A stretch of DNA of 64,000 nt from Limnohabitans sp. Rim47 (GCF_001517545.1 NZ_FBYA01000004.1:1-64000), one strand, 5' to 3'; counted from the stretch's first letter, positions 16,720 through 25,630 are shown. Program-made: numbers and translations. Notes: generated by a model from the sequence alone, not told the origin.

Positions 16720-18852
16720 TTATTGAGCTGCTTGCAGTGCAGCCGCTGCGGCCATCAGCTCTTTGCGGCGTTCGTGCAGACTGCGCCAGCGTTGCTGGGC
16801 TTCGGGGTCTTGCCCGGTGCTGGCTTGGCTCAGGGCTTCGGTTTCGAGCTGCTTGAGCCGGTCGATCATCAGCATGGTGAGCAGACGGCGCAGCTCTTGT
16901 CGGGCTTCTTGGGGGTCGGGCGGGGCTTCAGGGTCTTGGCCTGGCGTGTTACCCAGGTTTTCTTGGGCCATCCAGCGTTTGGCATCGTCTGCAAAAGTCA
17001 GGCCTTGCATTTCGCTTTGCAAGGCGGACCAACCCAAAGCCCCTTGTTCGTGAAACTGCGACTCCAGCCAAGCAAACAAAGGGCCGTGGGGCGCAGGCAA
17101 CGCGCAGAGCATGGCGTGGTCTTCGCCGGCCAGCGTTTCCCACAAGGCCATATTGCCCAGCAGCAAGCGGACAGCATGGTCGGCCCGACTCGCGGGCACT
17201 GTGCGCGGTCCGGTGTAAACAGGGACTTGGTCGCGCTTGTATCGGTTGTTGCCGAATTTGCTGTTGGGCGTCCAATTTGAAGTCTTGCGCTGGCCTGAGT
17301 TGCCGTATGAGCTGCCACCGCCGTAACCACTGTTTGAATAGGCCCCGCTTGCATAGCCACCGCCGGGTGCGTTGGTTTGTCCATAACCGCTGTCGCCTGT
17401 CCAGGTCAGGGGCTCGCCGTAGTGCGGCTCAAAGTGTTGTGGGTCTGCCCCTGCGCTGGCGGCTTGGCTGAAGGCGGCATTGGCCGCTTGCATGGGCGAG
17501 GGCGCAGGCGCGTTGTGGCTGCGGCCTGCGGGCGCAAAGCGTTGCTCACTGGCCGCTTGTTGGCTCCAGAGTTTTTCGAGCCCGGCGGTTTCGAGTTGAA
17601 TCAATTGCGCCAGCTCGGACAGCAGTTGTTGCTTGAGTGCGCCTTCGGGCAAGAGTTGCCACAGGGGGCGTGCTTGGCTGGACAAGCGGGCGCGGCCTTC
17701 GGCGGTTTGCAAGTCGCAGTCGGCACTGGCCGCCTCGATCAAAAAGCGCGACAGCGGCATGGCCTGCTTGATCTGCTCGGCAAAAGCCTCTTGGCCAAAT
17801 TCGCGCACATAGCTGTCGGGGTCGTGCTCGGCGGGCAAAAACAAGAACTTGATGCTGCGCACATCGGTGGCGTAGGGCAATGCGCCGTCCAGCGCCTTTC
17901 GTGCGGCACGGCGCCCCGCGCCATCACCGTCAAAGCTGAAGACCACCGCATCGGTGAAACGAAACAGTTTTTGCACATGGTCGGGTGTGCAGGCCGTGCC
18001 CAAGGTGGCCACCGCGTTGGCAAAGCCCAGCTGGGCCAGTGCCACCACGTCCATATAGCCTTCGGTCACCAGCACGTAGCCCGCGTTGTGCAGGGCTTCG
18101 CGGGCTTCGTACAGGCCATACAGCTCACGGCCTTTGTGGAACACCGGGGTTTCGGGCGAGTTCAAATACTTGGGTGTGCCGTTGCCAATGACCCGCCCCC
18201 CAAAGCCGATGCACTCGCCTTTGATGTTGCGGATCGGGAACATGATGCGGTCGCGAAAGCGGTCATAGCGCTTGTCGTCTTCTTCGTTGACGATGACCAA
18301 GCCCGATTCGGCCAAGAGCGGGTCGTCGTATTTGGGGAAGATGCTGGCCAGCGAACGCCAACCTTCGGGCGCATAGCCCAGGCCAAAGCGCTTGGCAATT
18401 TGACCCGATAGGCCACGGCCTTTGAGGTATTCGATGGCGCGGGGTGAGGTTTTGAGTTCTTCACGGTAGGCGCTGCCCGCTTTTTCCAGCACATCGCTCA
18501 GGCTGTCTTGCTTGGCTTTTTGGGCTGCGGCTTTGGCGCGGTCTTCGGGCGACTGCTGCTCTTCGGGTACGACCATGCCCGTTTGCTGGGCCAGGTCTTT
18601 CACCGCTTCGATGAAGGTCATGCCGGCGTGTTCCATCAGAAAGCCGATGGCGTTGCCGTTTTTGCCGCAGCCAAAGCAGTGGAAAAACTGCTTGGTGGGG
18701 CTGACGCTGAAGCTGGGGGATTTTTCGCCGTGAAAGGGGCACAGGCCCATGAAGTTGGCACCGCCTTTCTTGAGCTGCACGTATTTGCCCACGATGTCGA
18801 CCACGTCGACGCGGGACAGCAACTCCTGGATGAAAGACTGGGGGATGGCCAT
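16720..18852 (-). CDS. dnaG: DNA primase DnaG
   Basis: Makes RNA primers for replication. 710 residues, longer than the roughly 580-residue E. coli enzyme. The N-terminal zinc site reads CPFHGEKSPSFSV...FHCFGC, the TOPRIM domain shows VTEGYMDVVAL and FSFDGDGAGRRAA, and the C-terminal helicase-binding domain follows. Between them lies an unusual low-complexity linker (about residues 470-570) rich in Gly, Ser, Tyr and Asn, including GGGYASGAYSNSGYGGGSSY. Unlike the usual macromolecular synthesis operon, neither rpsU nor rpoD is adjacent; dnaG stands alone, convergent with cysE and divergent from the acyl-CoA synthetase gene. Confidence 0.95.
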   Translation of the reverse strand: MAIPQSFIQELLSRVDVVDIVGKYVQLKKGGANFMGLCPFHGEKSPSFSVSPTKQFFHCFGCGKNGNAIGFLMEHAGMTFIEAVKDLAQQTGMVVPEEQQSPEDRAKAAAQKAKQDSLSDVLEKAGSAYREELKTSPRAIEYLKGRGLSGQIAKRFGLGYAPEGWRSLASIFPKYDDPLLAESGLVIVNEEDDKRYDRFRDRIMFPIRNIKGECIGFGGRVIGNGTPKYLNSPETPVFHKGRELYGLYEAREALHNAGYVLVTEGYMDVVALAQLGFANAVATLGTACTPDHVQKLFRFTDAVVFSFDGDGAGRRAARKALDGALPYATDVRSIKFLFLPAEHDPDSYVREFGQEAFAEQIKQAMPLSRFLIEAASADCDLQTAEGRARLSSQARPLWQLLPEGALKQQLLSELAQLIQLETAGLEKLWSQQAASEQRFAPAGRSHNAPAPSPMQAANAAFSQAASAGADPQHFEPHYGEPLTWTGDSGYGQTNAPGGGYASGAYSNSGYGGGSSYGNSGQRKTSNWTPNSKFGNNRYKRDQVPVYTGPRTVPASRADHAVRLLLGNMALWETLAGEDHAMLCALPAPHGPLFAWLESQFHEQGALGWSALQSEMQGLTFADDAKRWMAQENLGNTPGQDPEAPPDPQEARQELRRLLTMLMIDRLKQLETEALSQASTGQDPEAQQRWRSLHERRKELMAAAAALQAAQ

Positions 18853-18965
18853 CGGGCTATTTTCGCCGATAAGACGGGTCCTTTTCGGGGCAAACCAGCA
18901 TGGATTTCAGTCCCAGGTCAGGCAAACTGATTCCAATAAATCGCAACACGATTCAGGAATTCGCC

Positions 18966-20624
18966 ATGAACCCCAGCGCCATCAGCATTTTTGATCAGGA
19001 TTTGCCCCCCAACCCGGCCAACCACGCCCCCATGTCGCCGCTGGCGTTCATTGAGCGCACAGCCGAGGTCTATCCCCAGCGCTTGGCCATCGTGCACGGT
19101 GATCTGCGGCAGGACTGGGCCACCACTTACCGGCGGTGCCGCCAGTTGGCCAGTGCTTTGGTACAGGCGGGCATTGGCAAAAACGACACGGTGGCGGTGA
19201 TGTTGCCCAACACCCCGCCCATGGTGGAGGCGCATTTTGGCGTGCCCATGGCGGGGGCGGTGCTCAATGCCCTCAACACCCGTTTGGACCCGGAAACCAT
19301 CGCCTTCATGTTGGACCACGGCGAAGCCAAGGCGGTGATCGTGGACCCGGAGTTTTCGGAGGTGATGAAAAAAGCGCTGGCCTTGCGCCAGTCCGCCAAG
19401 CCTTTGTGGGTGGTGGATGTGGAGGATGCGCTGTACACCGGCCCGTCTGAGAAACTGGGCTCAATCGGCTATGAGGCTTTGTTGGCCAGTGGCGATGCGG
19501 CGTTTGCCTGGAGCCTGCCGGCCAACGAGTGGGATGCGATTGCCCTGAACTACACCAGTGGCACGACCGGCAACCCCAAGGGCGTGGTGTACCACCACCG
19601 GGGGGCGGCCACGAATGCGATCTCCAACATTTTGGAATGGGACATGCCCAAGCATGCGGTGTATTTGTGGACGCTGCCGATGTTCCATTGCAATGGCTGG
19701 TGCTTTCCGTGGACAGTGGCGGCGCGAGCCGGGGTGAACGTGTGTTTGCGCCGGATCGATGCGCAGGCGATTTTGGACGCCATTGGCAACCACGGCGTGA
19801 CGCATTACTGCGGTGCGCCCATCGTGCATGGCTTGCTGGTCAACGCACCGGCAGCGATGAAGCGGGGCTTGCCCTCGGGCGTCAAGGCCATGGTCGCGGG
19901 TGCAGCGCCCCCAGCGTCGATGATCGAGGGCATGGAAGAAATGGGCTTTGATTTGACCCATGTGTATGGCTTGACCGAGGTGTATGGCCCGGCCACGGTG
20001 TGCGCCAAACACGATGACTGGAATGTATTGGATATTGGCGAGCGCGCCCGCCTCAATGCCCGCCAGGGTGTGCGTTACCACTTGCAGCGCGATGTGCGTG
20101 TGCTCAACCCCGACACCTTGCAGCCGGTCCCCCAAGACGGCCAGACCATGGGCGAGATCATGTTCCGGGGCAATATCGCGATGAAGGGTTATCTGAAGAA
20201 CCCCAAGGCCACGCAAGAGGCTTTTGCGGGTGGCTGGTTTCACAGCGGTGACTTGGCGGTGCAGTACCCGGATGGCTACATCAAGATCAAAGACCGCAGC
20301 AAGGACATCATCATCTCGGGCGGTGAGAACATTTCATCGATCGAGGTCGAAGATGTGCTTTACCGCCACCCCGATGTGCTGGCTGCTGCGGTGGTGGCCA
20401 AACCCGATGCGCGGTGGGGCGAGACCCCTTGCGCGTTTGTCGAGCTCAAAGCCGGTGCGCAGACCACGCCCGAGCAGATCGTTGCGCATTGCAAGCGGCA
20501 TTTGGCTGGCTTCAAGGTGCCGCGTGCGGTGGTGTTTGGCGAGTTGCCCAAGACGAGCACGGGCAAGATCCAGAAATTCGAATTGCGCAAGCAGGCCGGC
20601 TCAGCCCAGGCCATCGACGTTTGA
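18966..20624 (+). CDS. Acyl-CoA synthetase (AMP-forming)
   Basis: 552 residues from ATG 18966 (a longer in-frame start at 18900 lacks a ribosome site). The ANL-superfamily motifs are all present: ALNYTSGTTGNPKGV (AMP/Mg binding), VYGLTEVYGP, FHSGDLAVQYPDGYIKIKDR and the C-terminal catalytic lysine in LPKTSTGKIQKFELR. It resembles medium-chain acyl-CoA and methylmercaptopropionyl-CoA (DmdB-like) ligases, so a carboxylate of that size is likely, but the exact substrate is inference. Monocistronic: a strong terminator follows at 20661. Confidence 0.9.
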   Translation: MNPSAISIFDQDLPPNPANHAPMSPLAFIERTAEVYPQRLAIVHGDLRQDWATTYRRCRQLASALVQAGIGKNDTVAVMLPNTPPMVEAHFGVPMAGAVLNALNTRLDPETIAFMLDHGEAKAVIVDPEFSEVMKKALALRQSAKPLWVVDVEDALYTGPSEKLGSIGYEALLASGDAAFAWSLPANEWDAIALNYTSGTTGNPKGVVYHHRGAATNAISNILEWDMPKHAVYLWTLPMFHCNGWCFPWTVAARAGVNVCLRRIDAQAILDAIGNHGVTHYCGAPIVHGLLVNAPAAMKRGLPSGVKAMVAGAAPPASMIEGMEEMGFDLTHVYGLTEVYGPATVCAKHDDWNVLDIGERARLNARQGVRYHLQRDVRVLNPDTLQPVPQDGQTMGEIMFRGNIAMKGYLKNPKATQEAFAGGWFHSGDLAVQYPDGYIKIKDRSKDIIISGGENISSIEVEDVLYRHPDVLAAAVVAKPDARWGETPCAFVELKAGAQTTPEQIVAHCKRHLAGFKVPRAVVFGELPKTSTGKIQKFELRKQAGSAQAIDV

Positions 20625-20660
20625 CTTGTGCGGGCTTATTTGGTGACGATCTTGGCCTTT

Positions 20661-20698
20661 CAAAAGCAAAGGCCACCCGAGGGTGGCCTTTGCTTTTG
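20661..20698. terminator. Bidirectional rho-independent terminator
   Basis: A perfect 18-bp inverted repeat (CAAAAGCAAAGGCCACCC and its complement) with a 2-base spacer. Its arms are A-rich on the left and T-rich on the right, so it can serve both the acyl-CoA synthetase gene and the minus-strand gene ending at 20744. Confidence 0.85.
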
Positions 20699-20743
20699 GG
20701 CCTGAATTTTTTCAGGCCGCAATTGAAGAGGGTGACGCTTCAA

Positions 20744-20974
20744 TTATTTGACTTTGTTCTTCTTTGATTTTTTGCTTTTCTTTGCGGGCTTGTGTGCCGC
20801 TTTCTTCTTGGCTGGGGCTTCTGCTTGGGCCTTGGCGGGTGCCGGAGCAGGCGTGACGGCCGGTGCGGCTGACACGGCAGGCGCCACAGCAGGCGCGGGG
20901 GCTGGTGCAGCGTTTTGGGCCATGGCGGCGGCAGCCAGCAAGCTGCTCAGAACGGTGGTGATGGACTTGATCAT
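20744..20974 (-). CDS. Small exported Ala/Pro/Lys-rich protein
   Basis: 76 residues from ATG 20974 (AAAGG ribosome site 6 bp upstream); an ATG at 21013 would add 13 residues without a ribosome site. The N-terminus MIKSITTVLSSLLAAAAMAQ is a signal peptide. The mature protein is nothing but Ala/Pro repeats (APAPAPAVAPAVSAAPAVTP) followed by a basic end (KKKAAHKPAKKSKKSKKNKVK). It is very likely a periplasmic, disordered, highly basic peptide; acid-shock-type proteins have similar composition, but homology is not demonstrable. A terminator lies downstream. Confidence 0.65.
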   Translation of the reverse strand: MIKSITTVLSSLLAAAAMAQNAAPAPAPAVAPAVSAAPAVTPAPAPAKAQAEAPAKKKAAHKPAKKSKKSKKNKVK

Positions 20975-21066
20975 GCGAAGCCTTTGGAAAAACCGGTGAA
21001 AATAAAAAAACACATTCGTATTATGAGAGTGCTTAAGCGGCTTTTGGCCCAGGGCATTTGATTTTT

Positions 21067-21615
21067 TTACGAGATGTCAAAGGCGTGGGTGACAAAGTGA
21101 CCAGCGCGCCGGTCGGCAAAGTAATGTTCCAAAGTTTCTTTGACTGTCCTAAATGCCAGTTCCTCCCAAGGAATTTCATCTTCTCTAAACAAGTGAGCTT
21201 CCATGGTTTCGTGGCCAGGATCGAACACATCGCTGGTCAATCGGGCGCGGTAATACAAATGCACTTGGCCCACGCGGGGCACGCTCATCACGGTGAACAG
21301 GTCTTCCATGATGAACTGTGCGCCGGCTTCTTCGGTGGTTTCGCGGGCTGCACCCTCGGAGGTGGATTCGCCCAACTCCATAAAGCCTGCGGGCAAGGTC
21401 CATTTGCCTTTGCGCGGCTCGATGTTGCGTTTGCACAGCAAGACTTGGTCGCCCAGCCAAGGCACTGTGCCCACCACATTGAGCGGGTTTTCGTAATGGA
21501 CTGTGTTGCAGGCAGTGCAGATGGCCCGCAATTTGGTGTCGCCGTCGTCAGGCAAGCGGCGGGCCACGAGGGCACCGCACTGGCGGCAATGACGGATGGT
21601 GCGGTCAAACATCAT
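21067..21615 (-). CDS. NUDIX hydrolase with N-terminal zinc ribbon
   Basis: 182 residues. Four cysteines in two pairs (HCRQCGA and CTACNTVHYENP) form a zinc ribbon, followed by a complete Nudix box, GFMELGESTSEGAARETTEEAGA (positions of key residues G, E, RE and EE all match). The architecture is that of NUDIX enzymes acting on nucleoside diphosphate derivatives; it resembles the NADH pyrophosphatase group only in its zinc ribbon, so the substrate is uncertain. Start is a doubled ATG (21615 or 21612). Monocistronic, followed by nothing but 90 bp of spacer before the small basic protein gene. Confidence 0.88.
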   Translation of the reverse strand: MMFDRTIRHCRQCGALVARRLPDDGDTKLRAICTACNTVHYENPLNVVGTVPWLGDQVLLCKRNIEPRKGKWTLPAGFMELGESTSEGAARETTEEAGAQFIMEDLFTVMSVPRVGQVHLYYRARLTSDVFDPGHETMEAHLFREDEIPWEELAFRTVKETLEHYFADRRAGHFVTHAFDIS

Positions 21616-21694
21616 GAAACAGTCTCGAAGTGGGTGAGGGCGGATGGTGAGGAGGAGGCGCAGGTCAGTGCCAGAGTCTAACCATTTCGGCCAG

Positions 21695-21729
21695 AAAAAA
21701 AGCCCCCGTGGTGAGTACCCCGGAGGCTT
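21695..21729 (-). terminator. Rho-independent terminator after the TRAP genes
   Basis: On the minus strand AAGCCTCCG and CGGGGGCTT form a nearly perfect stem followed by a run of seven T residues, 25 bp after the dctM stop. Confidence 0.75.
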
Positions 21730-21753
21730 GGCTGGGCGCTGTTCTGAGTCGAC

Positions 21754-23070
21754 TCAGGTCAGGTATTGGATGAGGAACAGCGAGATGCCGGGGAAGAACA
21801 GCAGCAACAAGGTGCGGATGGTGTCGCTGATCAAGAAGGGCATGATGCCTTTGTAGCTTTCGCTCAGCGGCACGTCTTTGGCCATGCCGTTGACGACATA
21901 CACGTTCAGCCCCACTGGCGGGGCCAGCATGCCAAAGCCGACGGTCATCAGCACCATGATGCCGAACCAGATGGCGGTGTGTTCCGGGGTCATGCCGAAG
22001 TCGAGCTTCATGATGATCGGAAAGAAGATCGGGATGGTCAGCAGCAGCATGGACAACTCGTCCATCACGGCGCCCAACACCACATACAACAGCAAGATAC
22101 CGCCCACCACCATCAACGGTGCCAGGTTCATCGCGACCACCATTTCAGCCAACTGACCTGGTACTTGTGTGCGCGCTAAAGCGGCATTCATCACGTCAGC
22201 GCCCATGAAGATCATGAAGATCATGGCCGAACTGATGGCGGTCGCATGGAAGCATTCGAGGAACTTGGTCCAGGTCAGCTCGCGTTTGAGCAGAGCTGCC
22301 ACAAAGGTGGATGCTGCACCCACGGCAGCTCCCTCAGTCGGCGTGAAGAAACCTGCATAAATGCCACCGAACACGATGATGAAGATGGTGGCGATGGGCA
22401 AAATACCTTTGAGCGACTCGAACGTCAATCTTTCGCGGTCTTCTTGATCAGGGGCCTGGCCGGGCACCACGCGCACGTAAATGGCGATGGCGATCATGTA
22501 GCCGACCATGGCGATGATGCCGGGCATCATCGCTGCTGCAAACAACTTGGCGATGTTTTGCTCAGTCAGGATGGCGTAGATGACCAGAGGCACCGAGGGC
22601 GGAATCAAAATGCCCAGCGTGCCGCCTGCGGCCAAGGTGCCCGTGGCCAGTCGGCCTGAGTAGCCGTGGCGCTTCATCTCGGGCAAGGCCACGCCGGTGA
22701 TGGTGGCTGCCGTGGCCACAGACGAGCCGCAAATGGCACCAAATGCGCCACAAGCCAGCACAGCGCCCATGGCCAAACCGCCCTTGAAGCGACCCATGAC
22801 CGCTGCGGCAAACTGAAACAGCGCCTTGCTGATGCCACCTTGCGTTGCAAAGTGCCCCATCAGGATGAACAAGGGGATCACCGACAGGTCGTAGTTGGCC
22901 AGTCGGGCAAAAGCAAGGTTGTTCAGGAAGTTCAAAAAGGGTTGCACGCCCGTCTGGATGACAAAGCCTGCGGCGCCCGCCAAGAACATGGCGCCCGAGA
23001 TCGGCACGCGAACCACCATGAGCAGCAACATGATGCCGAAAATCAGCAAAGCCAGGGTAATCGGGGTCAT
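21754..23070 (-). CDS. dctM: TRAP transporter large permease (DctM)
   Basis: 438 residues, 12 or more transmembrane segments, family motifs LLMVVRVPISGAMFLAGAAG, CGAFGAICGSSVATAATITG and GILIPPSVPLVIYAILTEQN. It is the membrane domain that drives Na+-coupled uptake of an organic acid delivered by the periplasmic DctP protein. Its start overlaps the dctQ stop (ATGA), so translation is coupled. Adjacent to a fumarylpyruvate hydrolase-like gene, so an aromatic-derived or short carboxylic acid is a likely substrate. Confidence 0.95.
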   Translation of the reverse strand: MTPITLALLIFGIMLLLMVVRVPISGAMFLAGAAGFVIQTGVQPFLNFLNNLAFARLANYDLSVIPLFILMGHFATQGGISKALFQFAAAVMGRFKGGLAMGAVLACGAFGAICGSSVATAATITGVALPEMKRHGYSGRLATGTLAAGGTLGILIPPSVPLVIYAILTEQNIAKLFAAAMMPGIIAMVGYMIAIAIYVRVVPGQAPDQEDRERLTFESLKGILPIATIFIIVFGGIYAGFFTPTEGAAVGAASTFVAALLKRELTWTKFLECFHATAISSAMIFMIFMGADVMNAALARTQVPGQLAEMVVAMNLAPLMVVGGILLLYVVLGAVMDELSMLLLTIPIFFPIIMKLDFGMTPEHTAIWFGIMVLMTVGFGMLAPPVGLNVYVVNGMAKDVPLSESYKGIMPFLISDTIRTLLLLFFPGISLFLIQYLT

Positions 23071-23558
23071 GACGCGGCCTTATCGTTATTTTTAAATGTG
23101 GAGAGCGCTTGCATGGCCGCAATGAAGGCGGTGATGCCGAAAGGAATGCTCATGCTGGTGAAGACGATCCAGTCGGGGAAGCCCAGCAACATGGATGCGC
23201 CCAGGGTTTCCTTGGCGTTGATGGCCGCAGCGCCGCAACGCCAGGCCAGCAGAAGGAAGATCACGGTCATGAACAGGTCGCCCATTCGGTCAAGCCGGAA
23301 GTTGAAGGCGTCACTCCGGTTGGCTGTGAAGAAGTCCACAATGATGTTTTCACGCTTGAATTGGCAAATTGGCATAAACAGGGCGATGGCCGCACCTGCG
23401 CCTACGCCGGTCAGCTCAAAGTCGCCGATCAAGGCTGAGTCGAGAAAATTGCGGCCAATCAGGCTATAGCAGGTCATCAGCATCAAGCCGGTCATGACCA
23501 GACCGCCCAATATGCTGCAGAGCCGGGCAACCCGCTCCAGTGCGTTTGAAAACATCAT
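23067..23558 (-). CDS. dctQ: TRAP transporter small permease (DctQ)
   Basis: 163 residues with four transmembrane segments; LIGRNFLDSALIGDFELTGVG is the DctQ signature. It partners DctM in the membrane complex. Start is ATG 23558 or the next codon 23555. It lies 134 bp downstream of dctP, a gap that contains a terminator hairpin (23641-23675), so read-through or an internal promoter sets the level of the permeases relative to the binding protein. Confidence 0.93.
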   Translation of the reverse strand: MMFSNALERVARLCSILGGLVMTGLMLMTCYSLIGRNFLDSALIGDFELTGVGAGAAIALFMPICQFKRENIIVDFFTANRSDAFNFRLDRMGDLFMTVIFLLLAWRCGAAAINAKETLGASMLLGFPDWIVFTSMSIPFGITAFIAAMQALSTFKNNDKAAS

Positions 23559-23640
23559 AGTGTGTGCAAGAGATAGATAAAAATGAAAAGATGCGACATG
23601 TTGACAGGGTCTTTCGGCCTGTCAAATGCGCCCAATCCAT

Positions 23641-23675
23641 AAAAAACCTGAGCAGACCTTGAAGGGCTGCTCAGG
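23641..23675 (-). terminator. Hairpin between dctP and dctQ
   Basis: CCTGAGCAG and CTGCTCAGG form a perfect 9-bp stem with an 11-base loop; on the minus strand it is followed by TTTTTT. It probably attenuates transcription so that dctP is made in excess over dctQM, a common arrangement for binding proteins. Confidence 0.8.
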
Positions 23676-23692
23676 TTGACCGAGATACGAAT

Positions 23693-24724
23693 TTACTTCG
23701 TGTATTGCTTGATCAAATCGGTGGCCGTCTGCAACATGCCTTTCCCGTCAAAACCTTTACCGGTCATTTCAGCCACCCATGCATCGTCGAGTGCATCAGT
23801 GGCTTTTTTCCATTTTTCCAGTTCGGCCTTGGGGATCACGCTGATTTTCTGATTGGCAGAAGCCTCAAACACTTTCTTGCTGGGCACGTCTTGCCCAGCC
23901 TGTGTTTTGCCCAGGAAGGCCGAGAAATCGCGGCCCGAGTTCTTATCGATCACCGCTTTCAGATCGGCTGGCAGCGAGTCGTACTTGGCCTTGTTCATGG
24001 GCACCACAAACACGGTGGTGTACAGCGCGTTGTAGCTGCGATCGGTCTCGGCTGTGAAGTTGGTCAACTCGTTGACCTTCAGGCCGGGGGCCACTTCGTA
24101 AGGGATCACCGCGCCATCAATCACCCCTTTGGACAGCGCTTCGGGCACTTGTGGCACAGGCATGGCCACGGGGGTTGCGCCCATCATGGCGACCATCTTG
24201 TTGACCTGGCGGGTTGGGGCACGCACTTTCAGGCCCTTGAGGTCGGCCATGGTGTTAACGGCTTTGCTCTTGGTGTAAATGTTGCCAGGACCGTGCACGT
24301 GAATGGCCAGCATCTTCACGTCTTTGTAGTCGTCTTGGACGTATTTTTGCGCATAGTCCCAAACCGCACGGCTGGTGGCTTCTGCGTTGGTCATCATGAA
24401 GGGCAGTTCGAACACTTCCAGCTTGGCCAGCTTGGGTGTGTAGGCTTGCAGTGTCCAAGCCACATCGATCACGCCGTCACGGGCTTGTTCGTACAGCTGC
24501 ACAGGGGTACCGCCCAATTGCATCGCAGGAAAGATGTCGCACTTGAGGCGGTCTTTGGAGTCACGCGCGATGTTCTTGCACCAGTCACCCATCATGGTGG
24601 TGTGCTGGATGGACTGTGGTCCTAAGAAGTGGTGAACTTTCAGGGTGATGGTCTGGGCGTGAACGCCAAAACCAACCGCCAAAAGACCCGCTGCCAGAGC
24701 GCTGTGTTTCAAAAGCTTTTTCAT
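23693..24724 (-). CDS. dctP: TRAP transporter substrate-binding protein (DctP)
   Basis: 343 residues; cleavable signal peptide (LKHSALAAGLLAVGFGVHAQ) and the DctP fold with WAGD-type binding: VDVAWTLQAYTPKLAKLEVF, FELPFMM, KSKAVNTMADLKGLKVRAPT, with the Arg in KVRAPTRQ that normally binds the carboxylate of the ligand. Strong ribosome site AAGGAG before ATG 24724. First gene of the transporter, 147 bp downstream of the fumarylpyruvate hydrolase-like gene. Ligand identity is not readable from sequence. Confidence 0.93.
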   Translation of the reverse strand: MKKLLKHSALAAGLLAVGFGVHAQTITLKVHHFLGPQSIQHTTMMGDWCKNIARDSKDRLKCDIFPAMQLGGTPVQLYEQARDGVIDVAWTLQAYTPKLAKLEVFELPFMMTNAEATSRAVWDYAQKYVQDDYKDVKMLAIHVHGPGNIYTKSKAVNTMADLKGLKVRAPTRQVNKMVAMMGATPVAMPVPQVPEALSKGVIDGAVIPYEVAPGLKVNELTNFTAETDRSYNALYTTVFVVPMNKAKYDSLPADLKAVIDKNSGRDFSAFLGKTQAGQDVPSKKVFEASANQKISVIPKAELEKWKKATDALDDAWVAEMTGKGFDGKGMLQTATDLIKQYTK

Positions 24725-24762
24725 GGGATGGTCTCCTTGATTTGCGTATTAATGGATTAAAA

Positions 24763-24785
24763 ACCAACCGATGAGTCGGTTAATT
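24763..24785 (-). terminator. Possible weak terminator after the fumarylpyruvate hydrolase gene
   Basis: On the minus strand AACCGA, loop CTCA, TCGGTT is followed by GGTTTTTAA. A 6-bp stem is weak, and the palindrome could equally be an operator for the TRAP genes. Confidence 0.4.
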
Positions 24786-24871
24786 GCTTCGGATGTGAAT
24801 TATGTTGCAAGAAATTAGCGCGGAAATAAGGGTAAACGCCAAGTATTTCAGGTTTCTTGCACTTTTATTCA

Positions 24872-25567
24872 TTATTTGATGGCTACTTTCAGTTGACCTA
24901 AACCGGCCACTTCGCCAACCAGCATGTCGCCAGAGACCACGGCAGCGACCCCTTCCGGTGTGCCCGTGTAAATCAGGTCGCCGGCTTGCAGTTCCCAAGC
25001 GGCAGACAAATGCTCGATGGTTTCAGCCACGTTCCAGATCAGTTTGGCCACGTTGCTGCGCTGGCGATCTGTCCCGTTGACCAGCAGACTGATCTCGGCG
25101 TTGTTCACGTCGCCAGCTTGGGCGATGGGCGTGATGGGGCCGATGGGGGCCGAATGGTCAAAAGCTTTTCCAATGCACCAAGGGCGACCTTGTTTTTTCA
25201 TCTCGTTTTGCAAGTCGCGGCGGGTCATGTCCAGACCCACGGCGTAGCCGTAGATGTGCTGGGCCGAATCGGCCGCCGAAATGTTGCGCCCGCCTTTGCC
25301 GATGGCCACCACCAACTCGATCTCGTGGTGCAGGTTCTGTGTCAAGCTGGGGTAGGGCATTTGGCCGGTCTGGCTGCTTTCGACCACGACCAAGCTGTCA
25401 GTGGGCTTCAGAAAAAAGAAGGGCGGCTCGCGGCCGGTGAAACCCATCTCTTTGGCGTGTTCTTCGTAATTGCGGCCGACGCAATAAATGCGGTGCACGG
25501 GAAAGCGTTCGGCATGGCCCAAGACGGGCACTGAGACCGTGGGCGTTGGGGGGACTACAAAACTCAT
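24872..25567 (-). CDS. Fumarylacetoacetate hydrolase family protein (fumarylpyruvate hydrolase-like)
   Basis: 231 residues, single FAH domain. Key elements are IYCVGRNYEEHAKEMG, FFLKPTDSLV, LHHEIELVVAIGKGGRNI (metal-binding Glu residues) and the C-terminal GDLIYTGTPEGVAAV. The N-terminal motif and short length match fumarylpyruvate hydrolases, the last step of the gentisate pathway, rather than fumarylacetoacetase. The other gentisate-pathway enzymes are not in the window. A divergent MarR gene begins 127 bp away and likely regulates it. Confidence 0.88.
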   Translation of the reverse strand: MSFVVPPTPTVSVPVLGHAERFPVHRIYCVGRNYEEHAKEMGFTGREPPFFFLKPTDSLVVVESSQTGQMPYPSLTQNLHHEIELVVAIGKGGRNISAADSAQHIYGYAVGLDMTRRDLQNEMKKQGRPWCIGKAFDHSAPIGPITPIAQAGDVNNAEISLLVNGTDRQRSNVAKLIWNVAETIEHLSAAWELQAGDLIYTGTPEGVAAVVSGDMLVGEVAGLGQLKVAIK

Positions 25568-25571
25568 GAAG

Positions 25572-25630
25572 CACTTTCTAAAGTGGAAGATGTGAAAGGT
25601 GGGTCAAAAAATTTACTAAGTGCGCTTACT
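25572..25630. promoter_or_regulatory. Two candidate MarR operator palindromes
   Basis: CACTTT-CT-AAAGTG (25572-25585) is a perfect 6-bp-arm inverted repeat next to the hydrolase start, and ACTAAG-TGCG-CTTACT (25615-25630) is a near-perfect one (one mismatch). Both lie between divergent hydrolase and marR genes, the classic place for an autoregulatory MarR site. Binding is inferred, not shown. Confidence 0.45.
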
